The notes under the pieces were generated by a model. It saw only the letters and a list, made by a program, of their open reading frames with translations, ran no database searches and was not told the DNA's origin. The position numbers and the translations under genes were made by a program. Shown here piece after piece: positions 1 to 8,382 of a stretch of DNA of 42,768 nucleotides (positions within the stretch are counted from its first letter, which is position 1; the number at the start of each line of letters is the position of its first letter). This DNA is from a virus, in the IMG/VR virus record IMGVR_UViG_3300044993_000032, positions 1-42,768 of that record; one strand, 5' to 3'.

Positions 1-142
1 ACTCACATGCGGGCATGCACTCACATGCGGGCATGCACTTTCGGGCCGGCGGGCATGCGGGCCGGCGGGCTGGCGGTGCCAGGCGATGCATGAAAAAAAA
101 GGCAGGTAGGGTTCTGCCCTACCCGGAGGAACGCTGGGCGCA
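1..142. repeat. Terminal direct repeat, left copy
   Basis: The first 142 bases recur at 42628-42768. The only difference seen is an A-run near base 92 that is 8 long here and 7 at the right end. The stretch is GC-rich, contains two tandem copies of CATGCGGGCATGCACT-like units and GGGCCGGCGGGC-like units, and ends in a short hairpin (GGTAGGG/CCCTACC). It means either a circular or permuted molecule whose assembly overlaps itself, or a true short terminal repeat. Confidence 0.9.
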
Positions 143-179
143 GCTTTAGGAGGTGATTAAGTTGTAAAGTTTGTAGGGT

Positions 180-209
180 GTGGGGGTACCCTTGTTAGGG
201 TACCCCCAC
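180..209 (-). terminator. Hairpin terminator of the leftmost minus-strand gene
   Basis: A perfect 12-base-pair stem (GTGGGGGTACCC pairing with GGGTACCCCCAC) with a 6-base loop lies 5 bases beyond the stop codon of the minus-strand gene at 215-499. There is no clear T-tract, as is common in GC-rich actinobacterial systems. Confidence 0.7.
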
Positions 210-214
210 CTTAC

Positions 215-499
215 CTACTCCTGAGAGGACTCAAGGTGCTCCAGGTAGTCCAGAAGTTCCTTCTTAGTCAGACCCTTCAGTCTGCTCATCCTTCTGTCCC
301 TCCTGGCAGCCTCCCACCTATCAGCTTCAGCCACAGGGATCAACCAGTGACCAGTGTTAGGGTCCCTAACAGCTTCCAGGGTGGCAGGAGTGTTCCTCCC
401 CTCCCTTCTTGCTGCCATGGCCTGGTACACCTCTTGAGGTGCAACCCCAACACGACGTGCCAGAGCAATAGGTGTGATGTGGGTGGGCTTGGTGCTCAT
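215..499 (-). CDS. Small helix-turn-helix-like DNA-binding protein
   Basis: A 94-residue protein. Its N-terminal part (about residues 10-30) reads ALARRVGVAPQEVYQAM, which looks like the helix-turn-helix of excisionase/MerR-like small proteins. It shares the pattern 'hydrophobic-A..-GV.PQ.VY' with three other proteins in this window (35492, 37774 and 39352). The C-terminus is charged. The ATG at 499 is chosen because the Shine-Dalgarno AAAGGGGGTG ends a few bases before it; a GTG three codons upstream overlaps that site and is less likely. It is transcribed leftward, away from the structural genes, and is followed by its own hairpin. A regulatory role is inferred from the fold only. Confidence 0.7.
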   Translation of the reverse strand: MSTKPTHITPIALARRVGVAPQEVYQAMAARREGRNTPATLEAVRDPNTGHWLIPVAEADRWEAARRDRRMSRLKGLTKKELLDYLEHLESSQE

Positions 500-550
500 T
501 TTTTTCACCCCCTTTCAGAAAGTAGAAGGTGTGGTTCCTTTCATAACTAT

Positions 551-579
551 ATTATACCCCTCATCTCAGATGATGATCA
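551..579 (-). promoter_or_regulatory. Possible promoter of the leftmost gene, within the 500-725 intergenic stretch
   Basis: On the minus strand a perfect TATAAT (551-556) lies about 50 bases upstream of the gene at 215-499, with only a weak -35 candidate (TGATCA) at 17-base spacing. The rest of 500-725 separates this leftward gene from the rightward structural genes and must hold the late promoter. On the plus strand TATACT-like and TATTAT-like hexamers occur near 625-680, but none has a convincing -35. Confidence 0.4.
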
Positions 580-725
580 CGACCCGTAGGTCCTACTCAA
601 AATAGAATCGTATTTCGAGTGGTGAAATTATATACTGAGGTAGGTACCTCAAGTTTGCTGCCTTGATATTATAGAGGCTGTACCCCATCTCACTCACCCT
701 ACTGACTCCAGCAAGGAGCCCCAAC

Positions 726-1097
726 ATGAGTGACGCAAGCCGACAGGTTGCTGGCGAGTGGGACCTGGAAAAGGCTCTCGCTGCTCTGGAAGTCCAGACT
801 GTTGTATCAGGTTCTGACAACCCCATCAAGATGGCGCAAGATATCTTCCGAGACAACGCGCCTCTGGCGGCAATGGCGATCGTCAACATTGCCACCTCTT
901 CTCCTCATGAGGCAACTCGTCTTAAGGCGGCGACGTACATTGTGGAACGCAACCTGGGTAGCGTTGCGCACGTCAACCCCGACGCCGAAGACGATCCTCT
1001 TACGATGTTTGTCAACTCAATCGTCACGGAGGCAGAAGATGCAGCGATCCAAGCGGCTCACCAGGCTTTGGACGGCTCTACGGAAGACGCTTCGTAG
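726..1097 (+). CDS. Terminase small subunit (probable)
   Basis: A 123-residue, largely helical acidic protein directly upstream of the large terminase. By position and size it is the small subunit that recognises phage DNA and delivers it to the ATPase. I see a helical core at residues 10-75 (EWDLEKALAAL, APLAAMAIVNIA, ATRLKAATYIV) and an acidic tail. The start ATG has AAGGAG eight bases upstream. No close family signature is obvious, so the call leans on context. The open frame +1 to it runs on to base 1188 but has no usable start. Confidence 0.65.
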   Translation: MSDASRQVAGEWDLEKALAALEVQTVVSGSDNPIKMAQDIFRDNAPLAAMAIVNIATSSPHEATRLKAATYIVERNLGSVAHVNPDAEDDPLTMFVNSIVTEAEDAAIQAAHQALDGSTEDAS

Positions 1098-1202
1098 CAT
1101 CCGCAAAGAAGCCCTGTGGTGGCTAACCTGGTCCCCGCATGAACCCGTCATTGTCTTTGGCAAGGACGACAAGGACACTGAATCCTAATACGTTAGGCAA
1201 TT

Positions 1203-2612
1203 ATGGCTACTGTTGACAAGTTCGCCCTCTTTAACGAGATCGGCTATAAACCACATCCTCGTCAGGTGGAGTATCACCGGTCGAAGCATCGATTCCGTAT
1301 CGCTTGCTGTGGGCGACGATTCGGCAAGAGTACCATGGCCGGACGCGACCTTGAGGCGAAGCTGTTCATTCCGAAGCGGAAGTACTGGATCGTTGGACCT
1401 ACCTACGACCTCGGCGAGAAAGAGTTCCGCGTGATTTGGGACGACCTAATCATCGGTCGAGGTTTGGGTAGGAATAAGAAGGTCAAGAGAGCTTACAACA
1501 AAAAGCAGGGGACTATGTTTCTTGAGTTCCCCTGGCAGACCCGCGTAGAAGTTAGGTCGGCTGAGCACCCGGAAAATCTGGTCGGTGAGTCACTCGACTG
1601 GGTCATTATGTCCGAGGCAGCGAAGCACAAGCATGAGACGTTCGAGAAGTACATCCGTCCAGCGCTTGCTGACCGGAGAGGAGGTGCGGACTTCCCCACT
1701 ACGCCCGAAGGGTTCAACTGGCTCTACGACCTGTGGAGGCTGGGGCAGAATCCTGACTTTACGGACTACGTGTCATGGAGGTTCCCTAGTTGGGAGAACC
1801 CGTACGTCTATCCTGGAGGTCGTCAGGACCCCGAGATCCTGCTCTTGGAGGAAACGACTACTCCTGAGTGGTTCCTTCAAGAGATCGGTGCTGACTTTGC
1901 AAGCTTCGTCGGCAAGATTTACAGCGAGTTCGACGAGAGTGTGCACGTCAAGAAGATCACGTACAACCCGGCCTGGAAGAACTACACTTTCTTCGACTGG
2001 GGCTTCGTCAACCCTATGGCTGCTTTGGACGTGATGATTGATCCGCAAGACAATATCTATATCTGGCGGGAGTACTACAAGCCCTACATGAGGCTTGAAG
2101 AGGCGTTGGCTGAGATGAAGCAGCGGGAGTGTCCGCCAGGCTACCATATGGACTGCGCCTTTGGCGACGCCGCCGATCCCGAGGCCGTGGCGACTGTAAA
2201 CCAGTTCTACGGCCCTTGCTTTGCCTTACCTGAGGCAAAGCTCAACTGGCGTGCGGGAGTTGATCTCGTGAAGCGTTTCCTGAAGCTTCGGGAGGTCGGA
2301 GAGCTTGACGAGTATGGTACTCCTAAGATGATGCCCAAGTTGTTCGTCGACCATTCGTGCGTCAACTTCATTCGCGAGATTAACAACTACCGAACTGTCA
2401 AGAACCTGAGTAGTGCCACACGAGAGAGCGGTGCTACCTCTGCAGCTCAGAAGCAGGACGACCACACTTTGGACGCTCTGCGTTACGGATTGGTTCACCT
2501 ATACGAGTTGGGATGCAACTCGCATCTTACAGACGTGTATAATGGTCCGATGTCTTTGGATACTCCGGAAGCAGGCGATCGGGGTATCTTTACTATGTCG
2601 CAGAGCTTCTAA
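1203..2612 (+). CDS. Terminase large subunit
   Basis: A 469-residue packaging ATPase-nuclease that pumps DNA into the prohead and cuts the concatemer. The N-terminal ATPase shows a Walker A-like CGRRFGKSTM near residue 36 and a Walker B-like SLDWVIMSEAAKH near residue 130. The C-terminal RNase H-like nuclease shows the expected spaced acidic residues: FFDWGFVNP (near 264), DCAFGDAADPEAV (near 315) and DHTLDALRYG (near 427). The length is normal for the family. It precedes the portal gene by 17 bases in the canonical terminase-portal order. Confidence 0.95.
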   Translation: MATVDKFALFNEIGYKPHPRQVEYHRSKHRFRIACCGRRFGKSTMAGRDLEAKLFIPKRKYWIVGPTYDLGEKEFRVIWDDLIIGRGLGRNKKVKRAYNKKQGTMFLEFPWQTRVEVRSAEHPENLVGESLDWVIMSEAAKHKHETFEKYIRPALADRRGGADFPTTPEGFNWLYDLWRLGQNPDFTDYVSWRFPSWENPYVYPGGRQDPEILLLEETTTPEWFLQEIGADFASFVGKIYSEFDESVHVKKITYNPAWKNYTFFDWGFVNPMAALDVMIDPQDNIYIWREYYKPYMRLEEALAEMKQRECPPGYHMDCAFGDAADPEAVATVNQFYGPCFALPEAKLNWRAGVDLVKRFLKLREVGELDEYGTPKMMPKLFVDHSCVNFIREINNYRTVKNLSSATRESGATSAAQKQDDHTLDALRYGLVHLYELGCNSHLTDVYNGPMSLDTPEAGDRGIFTMSQSF

Positions 2613-2629
2613 CGAAAGGCAACGGAGCT

Positions 2630-4048
2630 ATGGCCCTGTGGAATCGTAACAAGGAGCCCGTTACACGTGAACGCGTTATTAGCGACGTGCGGCAACTCTT
2701 GGACAACTACGACCTGGTAGAAGTCGCGCGAGACTACCTAGTTGTTGCGGACAAGCCACGAAAGTTGGCTGCAAACGGCCAAGTTAGCACAGAACTTGGT
2801 CGTACTGCAACTCGATACCGCTACATGGGTACTACTGAATACAACCCAAAGTGGATGGGTTTGCAGGGTCTGCGTGTTGCCGATGAGATGAGGCGCAGCG
2901 ATGGTCAAATCAGAGCGATTCTTCGGCTCGTCAAGACTCCCGTACTGGCAGGAAGTTGGTATATTGAGCCTGCTTCTGATAGTCCGCAGGATCAGGAGAT
3001 TGCGAAGTTCGTTTGGGACAACCTTACGAAGTGGATGTCGACGTCTTGGCCTCAACTTCTCACCGAAGCATTGGCGCATCTAGACTTCGGATGGTACTGC
3101 TTCGAGAAGGTTTACGACTTTCGTACCGTAAACGGTCAAAATCGAGTAATTTGGAAGAAGTTTGCGCCTCGTCATCCGATGGATGCTGGTGATTGGGTGT
3201 TCGATGACGAAGGTGGACCCAATGGGATCTACTTTCCTGCAGCCGGAGACGGAGGCGAAGAGGTTTACATCCCAATCGACAAGCTCCTTCTGTTTATCAA
3301 CGACAAGGAAGGCGGTAACTGGGAAGGTGTGTCTATCCTTCGACCTGCCTACAAGCATTGGTTCTACAAGGACAACTTGTACAAGATCGATGCTATTCAG
3401 AAGGAGCGCCACGGTGTTGGCGTGCCTTTGATCAAGCTTCCTCCGAACTATAGCTCGGATGACAAGAAGGTCGCCAATGAGCTTGGTTCGAATCTTCGTA
3501 CGAACGAGAAGGCTCACGTGGTTCTTCCTCCTGGATGGGACATCATGATGCTTCGACTCGAAGGCTCCCCCGTGGACGTCATGAAGTCGATCGAACACCA
3601 CGACACTTTGATTGCTCGTACAATCTTGGCTCCGCTGTTGAGTAGTGATTCTGAAGACACCTTCCTTAAGGCTACTCGGTACATCGCCTATCAAGTTCGA
3701 GACGTCTTCAACCGCTACGCTATCCCACAACTGGTTGACTTCAATTGGGATGTAGACGAGTACCCTGAGCTTCGAGTGAGACGAATTGGTGAGACGGTTG
3801 ACTGGCGTACCATTTCCTTCGCAATCCGAAACCTGGTAGGCGCGAACGTTATCATTCCTGACGAGCGGATGGAAAGCTACTTTCGTGAGGAACTGGATCT
3901 CCCTCGTAAGGATAAAGGCACCGAGCGTCTTGAGCTTCCGACGCCGCAGGGGGCTCGTGTAGGTTTGCCGAGGCAGTCGAGAGCAACGAACATGAGAATC
4001 GACTCAGGTAGCACTGGCCGAGTTGGTCAGGACCGAAGTGGAGGTTGA
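2630..4048 (+). CDS. Portal protein, Mu gp29/DUF935-like
   Basis: A 472-residue protein immediately after the terminase. It forms the dodecameric channel through which DNA enters and to which the connector and tail attach. Features that suggest the DUF935 group include MGTTEYNPKWMGLQGLRVADEMRRSDGQIRAILR-type N-terminal sequence (only parts quoted: IRAILRLVKTPVLAG), ALAHLDFGWYCFEKVY near residue 145, and the later GVPLIKLP and GSPVDVMKSIEHHD segments. The stop codon overlaps the region just before the next ribosome-binding site. Confidence 0.88.
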   Translation: MALWNRNKEPVTRERVISDVRQLLDNYDLVEVARDYLVVADKPRKLAANGQVSTELGRTATRYRYMGTTEYNPKWMGLQGLRVADEMRRSDGQIRAILRLVKTPVLAGSWYIEPASDSPQDQEIAKFVWDNLTKWMSTSWPQLLTEALAHLDFGWYCFEKVYDFRTVNGQNRVIWKKFAPRHPMDAGDWVFDDEGGPNGIYFPAAGDGGEEVYIPIDKLLLFINDKEGGNWEGVSILRPAYKHWFYKDNLYKIDAIQKERHGVGVPLIKLPPNYSSDDKKVANELGSNLRTNEKAHVVLPPGWDIMMLRLEGSPVDVMKSIEHHDTLIARTILAPLLSSDSEDTFLKATRYIAYQVRDVFNRYAIPQLVDFNWDVDEYPELRVRRIGETVDWRTISFAIRNLVGANVIIPDERMESYFREELDLPRKDKGTERLELPTPQGARVGLPRQSRATNMRIDSGSTGRVGQDRSGG

Positions 4049-4050
4049 CG

Positions 4051-4383
4051 ATGGCTATCGTTAAGCCTATCCGATACGTCAAAGGTTCGTCGCGTCCTAA
4101 CGTAACTTTGACTCTACGTGACTCTACTGGTAATGTCCTAGACCTCAGTCTTCCTTCCAGTCTTTCGTTTAAACTTGGCATTCCAGGTCAGCCGGCATTG
4201 CTGACTTCAGGGATCGGCTTAATTGGTGCTGCAACTGCGCCAAATGTTACGATTAGTGTTGATAGTAATACCGTTTTCAACACTTTGGAACCCGGACAGT
4301 ATACGTTCGTATTGATTCACACCGTTAACGGCAAGAAACAGATGTGGAAGTTTCCCTTCATTCTGGAACAGCCGGTATCGTGA
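4051..4383 (+). CDS. Small beta-rich head or baseplate-type protein
   Basis: A 110-residue protein between the portal and the protease. The N-terminus (RYVKGSSRPNVTLTLRDSTG) resembles the beta-sandwich opening of BppU-like N-terminal domains, with alternating hydrophobic residues throughout and a final strand KMWKFPFILE-like segment. The ATG at 4051 is preferred because GGAGG lies six bases upstream; an in-frame TTG at 4045 would fall inside that site. It could be a head decoration or accessory structural protein. Its function is not known from the sequence. Confidence 0.7.
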   Translation: MAIVKPIRYVKGSSRPNVTLTLRDSTGNVLDLSLPSSLSFKLGIPGQPALLTSGIGLIGAATAPNVTISVDSNTVFNTLEPGQYTFVLIHTVNGKKQMWKFPFILEQPVS

Positions 4384-4442
4384 ATTTATATACTAGCAGG
4401 GTGTGCCTACCGACTGGCCGTCTATATTCTTAGGAGGTGATG

Positions 4443-5549
4443 ATGCACAAGACCGGGTACTGGATTGATCTCACAGGCGTACAGTTTGCTGACGGCGAAG
4501 CTGTTACTTGGCTCCAGGCCCTTCCTCTCGGCAAGTATAAGCACCCGCTGTACGGCGTGATCAACATCACGCCTGAACGGGTGCGTCGTTTTGCTCAAAA
4601 CGTAAAAGACGGTGTTCGAGGAACCGATCTCGACATCGACTACGACCACAAACAGCACAGCGGCAAGGCCGCGGGATGGGTGCGCGATGCAGAAGCTCGC
4701 GCAGACGGCCTGTGGCTTGCAGTTGAGTGGACCGAGCCTGCAAGGGAGGCTATCAAGAACGGCGAGTACCGCTACTTCAGTCCTGAGTTCGTCGACGTGT
4801 GGACACACCCGAAGACGTCCCAGGTATACAAGGACGTCCTATTCGGAGGAGCGATTACCAATCGTCCCTTCCTTAAGGATATCCTACCCATCAACATGTC
4901 CGATCTCACTGGAGGTGAGCAAGTGGACGAGTTCCTGAAGGAGCTCCGTGACAAGCTCGGCCTGCCGGAGGAAGCGACTCAGGAGCAAATCCTGGAGGCC
5001 GCTTCCAAGGTGAATGTCGAGTCTCCCCCCAAGCCTAACGTCGGGGACAATCAGGAAGAGCCGGTTCTCGCTTCTGAGGACCTCATCAAGTTGGCAGAGA
5101 CCAACCCGTCGGTGAAGGCCCTTCTTGACACCGTGAAGACTCAGGGCGAAGCGATTAGTGCTCTTCAGGCAGCGAATCGTCTGTCGGAGGCTTCGCTTCA
5201 GCTGTCTGAGTGGCAGCGGGGTTCGGGTAAGGCGAAGTGGGCGATCCCGCCTGTGGTAGCCGAGACGGCTACTAAGTGTCTGACTGAGATGACTGGTGAG
5301 GTGCGTAAGCAGTTCACTGAGTTCGTCAACAAGCTCCTCGAGGTTGGCCTCGTGTCGCTCAAGGAGCAGGGTAAGGCTGAGGGTGAGCCGACTGTTACTG
5401 CAGCGGAGGCCTTTGAGGGTAAGGTCAGGAAGCTGATGGAGTCCTCGGAGGGTCTGTCATACGCTGACGCCGTTGTAGCCGTTGCTGCTGCAGAGCCGGC
5501 TCTTTACGACGAGTATCGAATTGAGTACCTGGGTCAGGAGGTGAACTGA
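4443..5549 (+). CDS. Mu I-like prohead protease and scaffold
   Basis: A 368-residue protein in the place expected for the maturation protease. Residues about 60-150 carry hallmarks of the Mu gpI family: DLDIDYDHKQHSGKAAGW, YRYFSPEFVDVW and FGGAITNRPFLKDI. The C-terminal half, from about residue 160, is charged and helical (EFLKELRDKLGLPEEATQEQ), which fits an internal scaffold released by self-cleavage. AGGAGG at 4432-4437 supports ATG 4443, although ATG 4440 and GTG 4437 are in frame. It acts in the prohead before DNA packaging. The 59-base gap upstream holds a TATACT-like element with no good -35. Confidence 0.88.
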   Translation: MHKTGYWIDLTGVQFADGEAVTWLQALPLGKYKHPLYGVINITPERVRRFAQNVKDGVRGTDLDIDYDHKQHSGKAAGWVRDAEARADGLWLAVEWTEPAREAIKNGEYRYFSPEFVDVWTHPKTSQVYKDVLFGGAITNRPFLKDILPINMSDLTGGEQVDEFLKELRDKLGLPEEATQEQILEAASKVNVESPPKPNVGDNQEEPVLASEDLIKLAETNPSVKALLDTVKTQGEAISALQAANRLSEASLQLSEWQRGSGKAKWAIPPVVAETATKCLTEMTGEVRKQFTEFVNKLLEVGLVSLKEQGKAEGEPTVTAAEAFEGKVRKLMESSEGLSYADAVVAVAAAEPALYDEYRIEYLGQEVN

Positions 5550-5550
5550 C

Positions 5551-5934
5551 ATGCCCCACTCCGTTCTCGACGAGTCCTTCGTTATCGATGCGGCGGCGAA
5601 TCGATTCACGTGCCAGAAGCTTGCTTCGACACGTGGTCACGTCACCATCGCAGGTTCGGGCGAGAAGGTCTGCGGTGTGCTGCAGGAGACTGTGTCTGCG
5701 GCCGACGCTGCTGCCGGTCGAGTCGCTGCTGTTCGTACGCAGGGTGTCGCTCGTTGTATTGCTTCAGAGGCAATCGCGATCGGCGCCGACGTGCGTTGCG
5801 CTGCGAACGGCAAGGTGCAGACCATGGCGCCTTCGACGAACAACCAGAATCGAGTCGGTGTCGCTCGTACAGCCGCCAGTGCTGACGGTGACTGGATCGA
5901 TGTCGCACTGACGCTCGACCAGATCGACACCTGA
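5551..5934 (+). CDS. Capsid decoration protein, DUF2190-like
   Basis: A 127-residue protein with small-residue-rich beta strands, located one base after the protease and just before the major capsid protein. Features seen include an N-terminal VLDESFVIDAAANRF and repeated segments such as VAAVRTQGVARCIASEA, with the periodic 'G.....V.G....' style of DUF2190 or head-fibre decoration proteins. It probably sits on the outer capsid surface at symmetry axes and stabilises it. The call rests on composition and position. Confidence 0.7.
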   Translation: MPHSVLDESFVIDAAANRFTCQKLASTRGHVTIAGSGEKVCGVLQETVSAADAAAGRVAAVRTQGVARCIASEAIAIGADVRCAANGKVQTMAPSTNNQNRVGVARTAASADGDWIDVALTLDQIDT

Positions 5935-5950
5935 TCAGGAGGAGAGATAG

Positions 5951-6928
5951 ATGCCTGCTTACGACCCTCGAGGTGGGGGCAACGTTCACATCGATCAGGT
6001 GCTGAGCCAGATCAGTGTGGCGTACCCCAACAATGCCTTCGTCGGGGGCGTGCTGTTCCCGCAAGTCATGGTGCGCAAGCAGTCGGATCTGTACTACGTC
6101 TTCGGTCGCGAAGCGTGGTCGGTGGATCCTGGTGGAGACCAGCGAGCCCCCGGTGCGCCTGCGTCGGAGATCCCCGGTATGGAAGTGTCGACTGAGTCGT
6201 ACTTTGCTACTGAGCACGCCCTCAAGATCGCGGTCACTCCAGAAGAGCGCGAGAACGCCGACAGTCCGCTGTCTCCTGACCGAGATGCCACGGAGCTCGT
6301 GACGTCGAAGTTGCTTCTGGCACGCGAGATCACGATGAAGAACCTGGCGACTACTGCCAGCAACTACGCAACTGGCTACAGCACTACGCTGTCCGGTTCG
6401 TCACAATGGAACAACTACACCAGCTCCGATCCGATTACCGACTTCCGAACTGGTAGGCGTAAGATCCACTCGGGTTTGTTCCTCGAGCCGAATCTTGCGG
6501 TTATCCCTTACCAGGTGATGTCGCAGTTGGAGGACCACCCGGACTTCATCGAGCGAATCAAGTACTCCCAGCGGGGGGTGCTGACTACCGAGATTATCGC
6601 GTCGATTCTGGGTATCCAGAACGTCGTGGTGCCGGGTGTCGGTTACAACACTGCTAATCCTGGCCAGGCGGTCAGTCTCTCGTACCTCTGGGGTAAGGAC
6701 GTCGTCCTTGCCTACGTGCCTTCGCGTCCAGGTCTTCGGATCCCTGCGTACGGGTACGAGTTCGTCTGGGGTTACGGGCAGCTGCCGCAGGTCGTGGACC
6801 GCTGGTGGGACAACGACCGTAAGGCTGACCTCATTCGAGTGCAACGGCGGTACGACGTCAAGCACGTGGCACTCGATGCCTCTGACAAGGTTATCGCTGG
6901 CTACGTCATCAAGTCTGCGGTGGCATAA
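5951..6928 (+). CDS. Major capsid protein
   Basis: A 325-residue protein, the main shell subunit with an expected HK97-like fold. The start (GNVHIDQVLSQISVAYPNNA) and the segments IPGMEVSTESYFATEHALKI and LTTEIIASILGIQNVVVPG resemble the capsid proteins that travel with Mu-like I proteases. Its position after protease and decoration genes and its length fit. AGGAGGAGA precedes the ATG. No N-terminal delta domain is evident, which is consistent with the scaffold being supplied by the protease gene. Confidence 0.9.
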   Translation: MPAYDPRGGGNVHIDQVLSQISVAYPNNAFVGGVLFPQVMVRKQSDLYYVFGREAWSVDPGGDQRAPGAPASEIPGMEVSTESYFATEHALKIAVTPEERENADSPLSPDRDATELVTSKLLLAREITMKNLATTASNYATGYSTTLSGSSQWNNYTSSDPITDFRTGRRKIHSGLFLEPNLAVIPYQVMSQLEDHPDFIERIKYSQRGVLTTEIIASILGIQNVVVPGVGYNTANPGQAVSLSYLWGKDVVLAYVPSRPGLRIPAYGYEFVWGYGQLPQVVDRWWDNDRKADLIRVQRRYDVKHVALDASDKVIAGYVIKSAVA

Positions 6929-6946
6929 GAGGAGGGAGGACAAGAT

Positions 6947-7216
6947 ATGGCTGCTGGCGAACAGCTGCTGACAAACGTGCGTCACGACGGAGAGTTCTTC
7001 GAAGCGGGAATTGCGGTTCCTGCTGAGTGGGACGAAGCCCTTGTGGACACCCTGCGCGAGTCAGGCGCAATCGGCTTCCCGCAGCTGTCTCCGACGGAGA
7101 TGGCTGCCCGGATGGCTGAGCTTGACGCAAAGCTGCAGGAGAAGACCGGCCTTACTCTTTCTGAGGTGCTGGCTGATCCTTCTGCAGATGAGGAGCTTTC
7201 GGACGACGAGGAATAG
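6947..7216 (+). CDS. Hypothetical head protein with acidic tail
   Basis: An 89-residue protein between the major capsid and connector genes, with GGAGGGAGG upstream. It has an EFFEAGIAVPAEWDEALVDT segment, a predicted helical middle (TEMAARMAELDAKLQEKTG) and a highly acidic end (DPSADEELSDDEE). It may be an assembly helper or a connector accessory. No family is recognised. Confidence 0.7.
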   Translation: MAAGEQLLTNVRHDGEFFEAGIAVPAEWDEALVDTLRESGAIGFPQLSPTEMAARMAELDAKLQEKTGLTLSEVLADPSADEELSDDEE

Positions 7217-7219
7217 CAA

Positions 7220-7699
7220 ATGGCTCTCGTAGTCACGCCTGCAGAAGTTCAGGCCTGGCTCGAGGAGACGAAGCTCCCCTTAGTGGAGATTGACCAGGGC
7301 TTGCACGAGGCGGCGCGAGTCCTGGTCTTCTCCCACTTGGCGGAAGTCTACGACACCTCTGGTTGGACTACTTCGACCAATACGCCAAGTCTTGTACGTC
7401 AAGTTGTAGCAATCTACATTGCTGCCTGGGTGTACAATAGGGCCTACTCGTCTGTCTCGATTGAGGGTCCTACCTATGGCGACAAGCTGATCGCCATGGC
7501 CGAATCGATTCTGGTGTCGATCGTCAACGGTAATGCGGATCTGACAGACGCTGATTCCTCTATTGCCCGGTCCACCAGTCCAGAATTCGTTCCGAATGAC
7601 TCTACGGGATCTAGTCAGCAGTATGATGCTGCTGGCAATGCTATCGGTCCTGATGAGTTTTCGGAGGACATCAAGTTCACCATGGGGATGCGGTTCTGA
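7220..7699 (+). CDS. Head-tail connector protein (adaptor)
   Basis: A 159-residue protein in the adaptor slot after the capsid. It has several predicted helices (TPAEVQAWLEET, HEAARVLVFSHLAEVY, SLVRQVVAIYIAAWVYNRAY) typical of gp6/gp15-like adaptors that bind the portal and start the neck. The stop TGA overlaps the next ATG (TGATG), so the two genes are translationally coupled. Confidence 0.72.
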   Translation: MALVVTPAEVQAWLEETKLPLVEIDQGLHEAARVLVFSHLAEVYDTSGWTTSTNTPSLVRQVVAIYIAAWVYNRAYSSVSIEGPTYGDKLIAMAESILVSIVNGNADLTDADSSIARSTSPEFVPNDSTGSSQQYDAAGNAIGPDEFSEDIKFTMGMRF

Positions 7700-8382
7700 T
7701 GGCTACGCCTATCGGCATCGGAGGTATTTCACCTCGAGGTATTGGCGTCGGGAATGTTCCCGGTGTCCAACTCAGACTCGACTGGTCGCCGTCTCCAGTC
7801 ATCCTCGCTTCCCAGTTTACTGTTCTTGGAGCAAGCTTTAGGTCCTTTAGGGAGCCTCTAAAGCGTTCCGTCAAGGAAGTCATGATTCCTTCCATTCAGA
7901 AGAACTTCGCCTCTGAGGGTCGTCCTTCTTGGGAACCTCTGTCTGACTTCACAATCGATACGCGTACCCGCGCAGGCTTTGGAGCAGGGCCGATTCTGAA
8001 GCGCAAAGGTATGCTCGCACGAGTTGCTGCCCAACTCAATATTTGGACGATTACAAGTCAGCAGGCTCACGTTGACTGGTCTAATCAGGCCCGAGCGCGT
8101 TACGGACCGATTCACCAGAATGGTGCGCGTTTCACTACTAGGATTCGGGGCATCAATCCTGCCGGTTTGGCTGCTCTGTCCAAGATCAAGATGTTTGCTG
8201 GTACGAAATCTGTTACAAAAGGTTCGGGCACGATTCCCGCCCGCCCCTTCCTTTTGATCCAAGACGAGGATGTCCCGAAGATCGAACATGTTTTCCTTAA
8301 CTGGGTTGAAGAGCGTCTAAATCGTACTGGATTCAGTTTGGCTACCAATGCTGCCGGTGCCCTGATTAAGACGGCACTCTGA
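7699..8382 (+). CDS. Virion morphogenesis / tail completion protein, Mu gpG-like
   Basis: A 227-residue protein with features of the phage virion morphogenesis (Phage_tail_S) group: an early FRSFREPLKRSVKEVMIPSI helix, SFEGRPSWEPLS-like wording (seen as ASEGRPSWEPLSDFT), a central GARYGPIHQNG-like segment (RARYGPIHQNGAR) and the C-terminal signature TIPARPFLLIQDED. It probably acts in neck or tail completion. TGATG coupling links it at both ends. Confidence 0.75.
   Translation: MATPIGIGGISPRGIGVGNVPGVQLRLDWSPSPVILASQFTVLGASFRSFREPLKRSVKEVMIPSIQKNFASEGRPSWEPLSDFTIDTRTRAGFGAGPILKRKGMLARVAAQLNIWTITSQQAHVDWSNQARARYGPIHQNGARFTTRIRGINPAGLAALSKIKMFAGTKSVTKGSGTIPARPFLLIQDEDVPKIEHVFLNWVEERLNRTGFSLATNAAGALIKTAL

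Noticed and set aside
730-1188. Open frame +1 to the small terminase, running 90 bases past its stop
   Set aside because: Its protein is rich in arginine and leucine as expected of a shadow frame, has no start with a ribosome-binding site after the stop of the terminase, and no slippery site was seen. The last 30 residues look fairly natural, so a frameshift cannot be wholly excluded.
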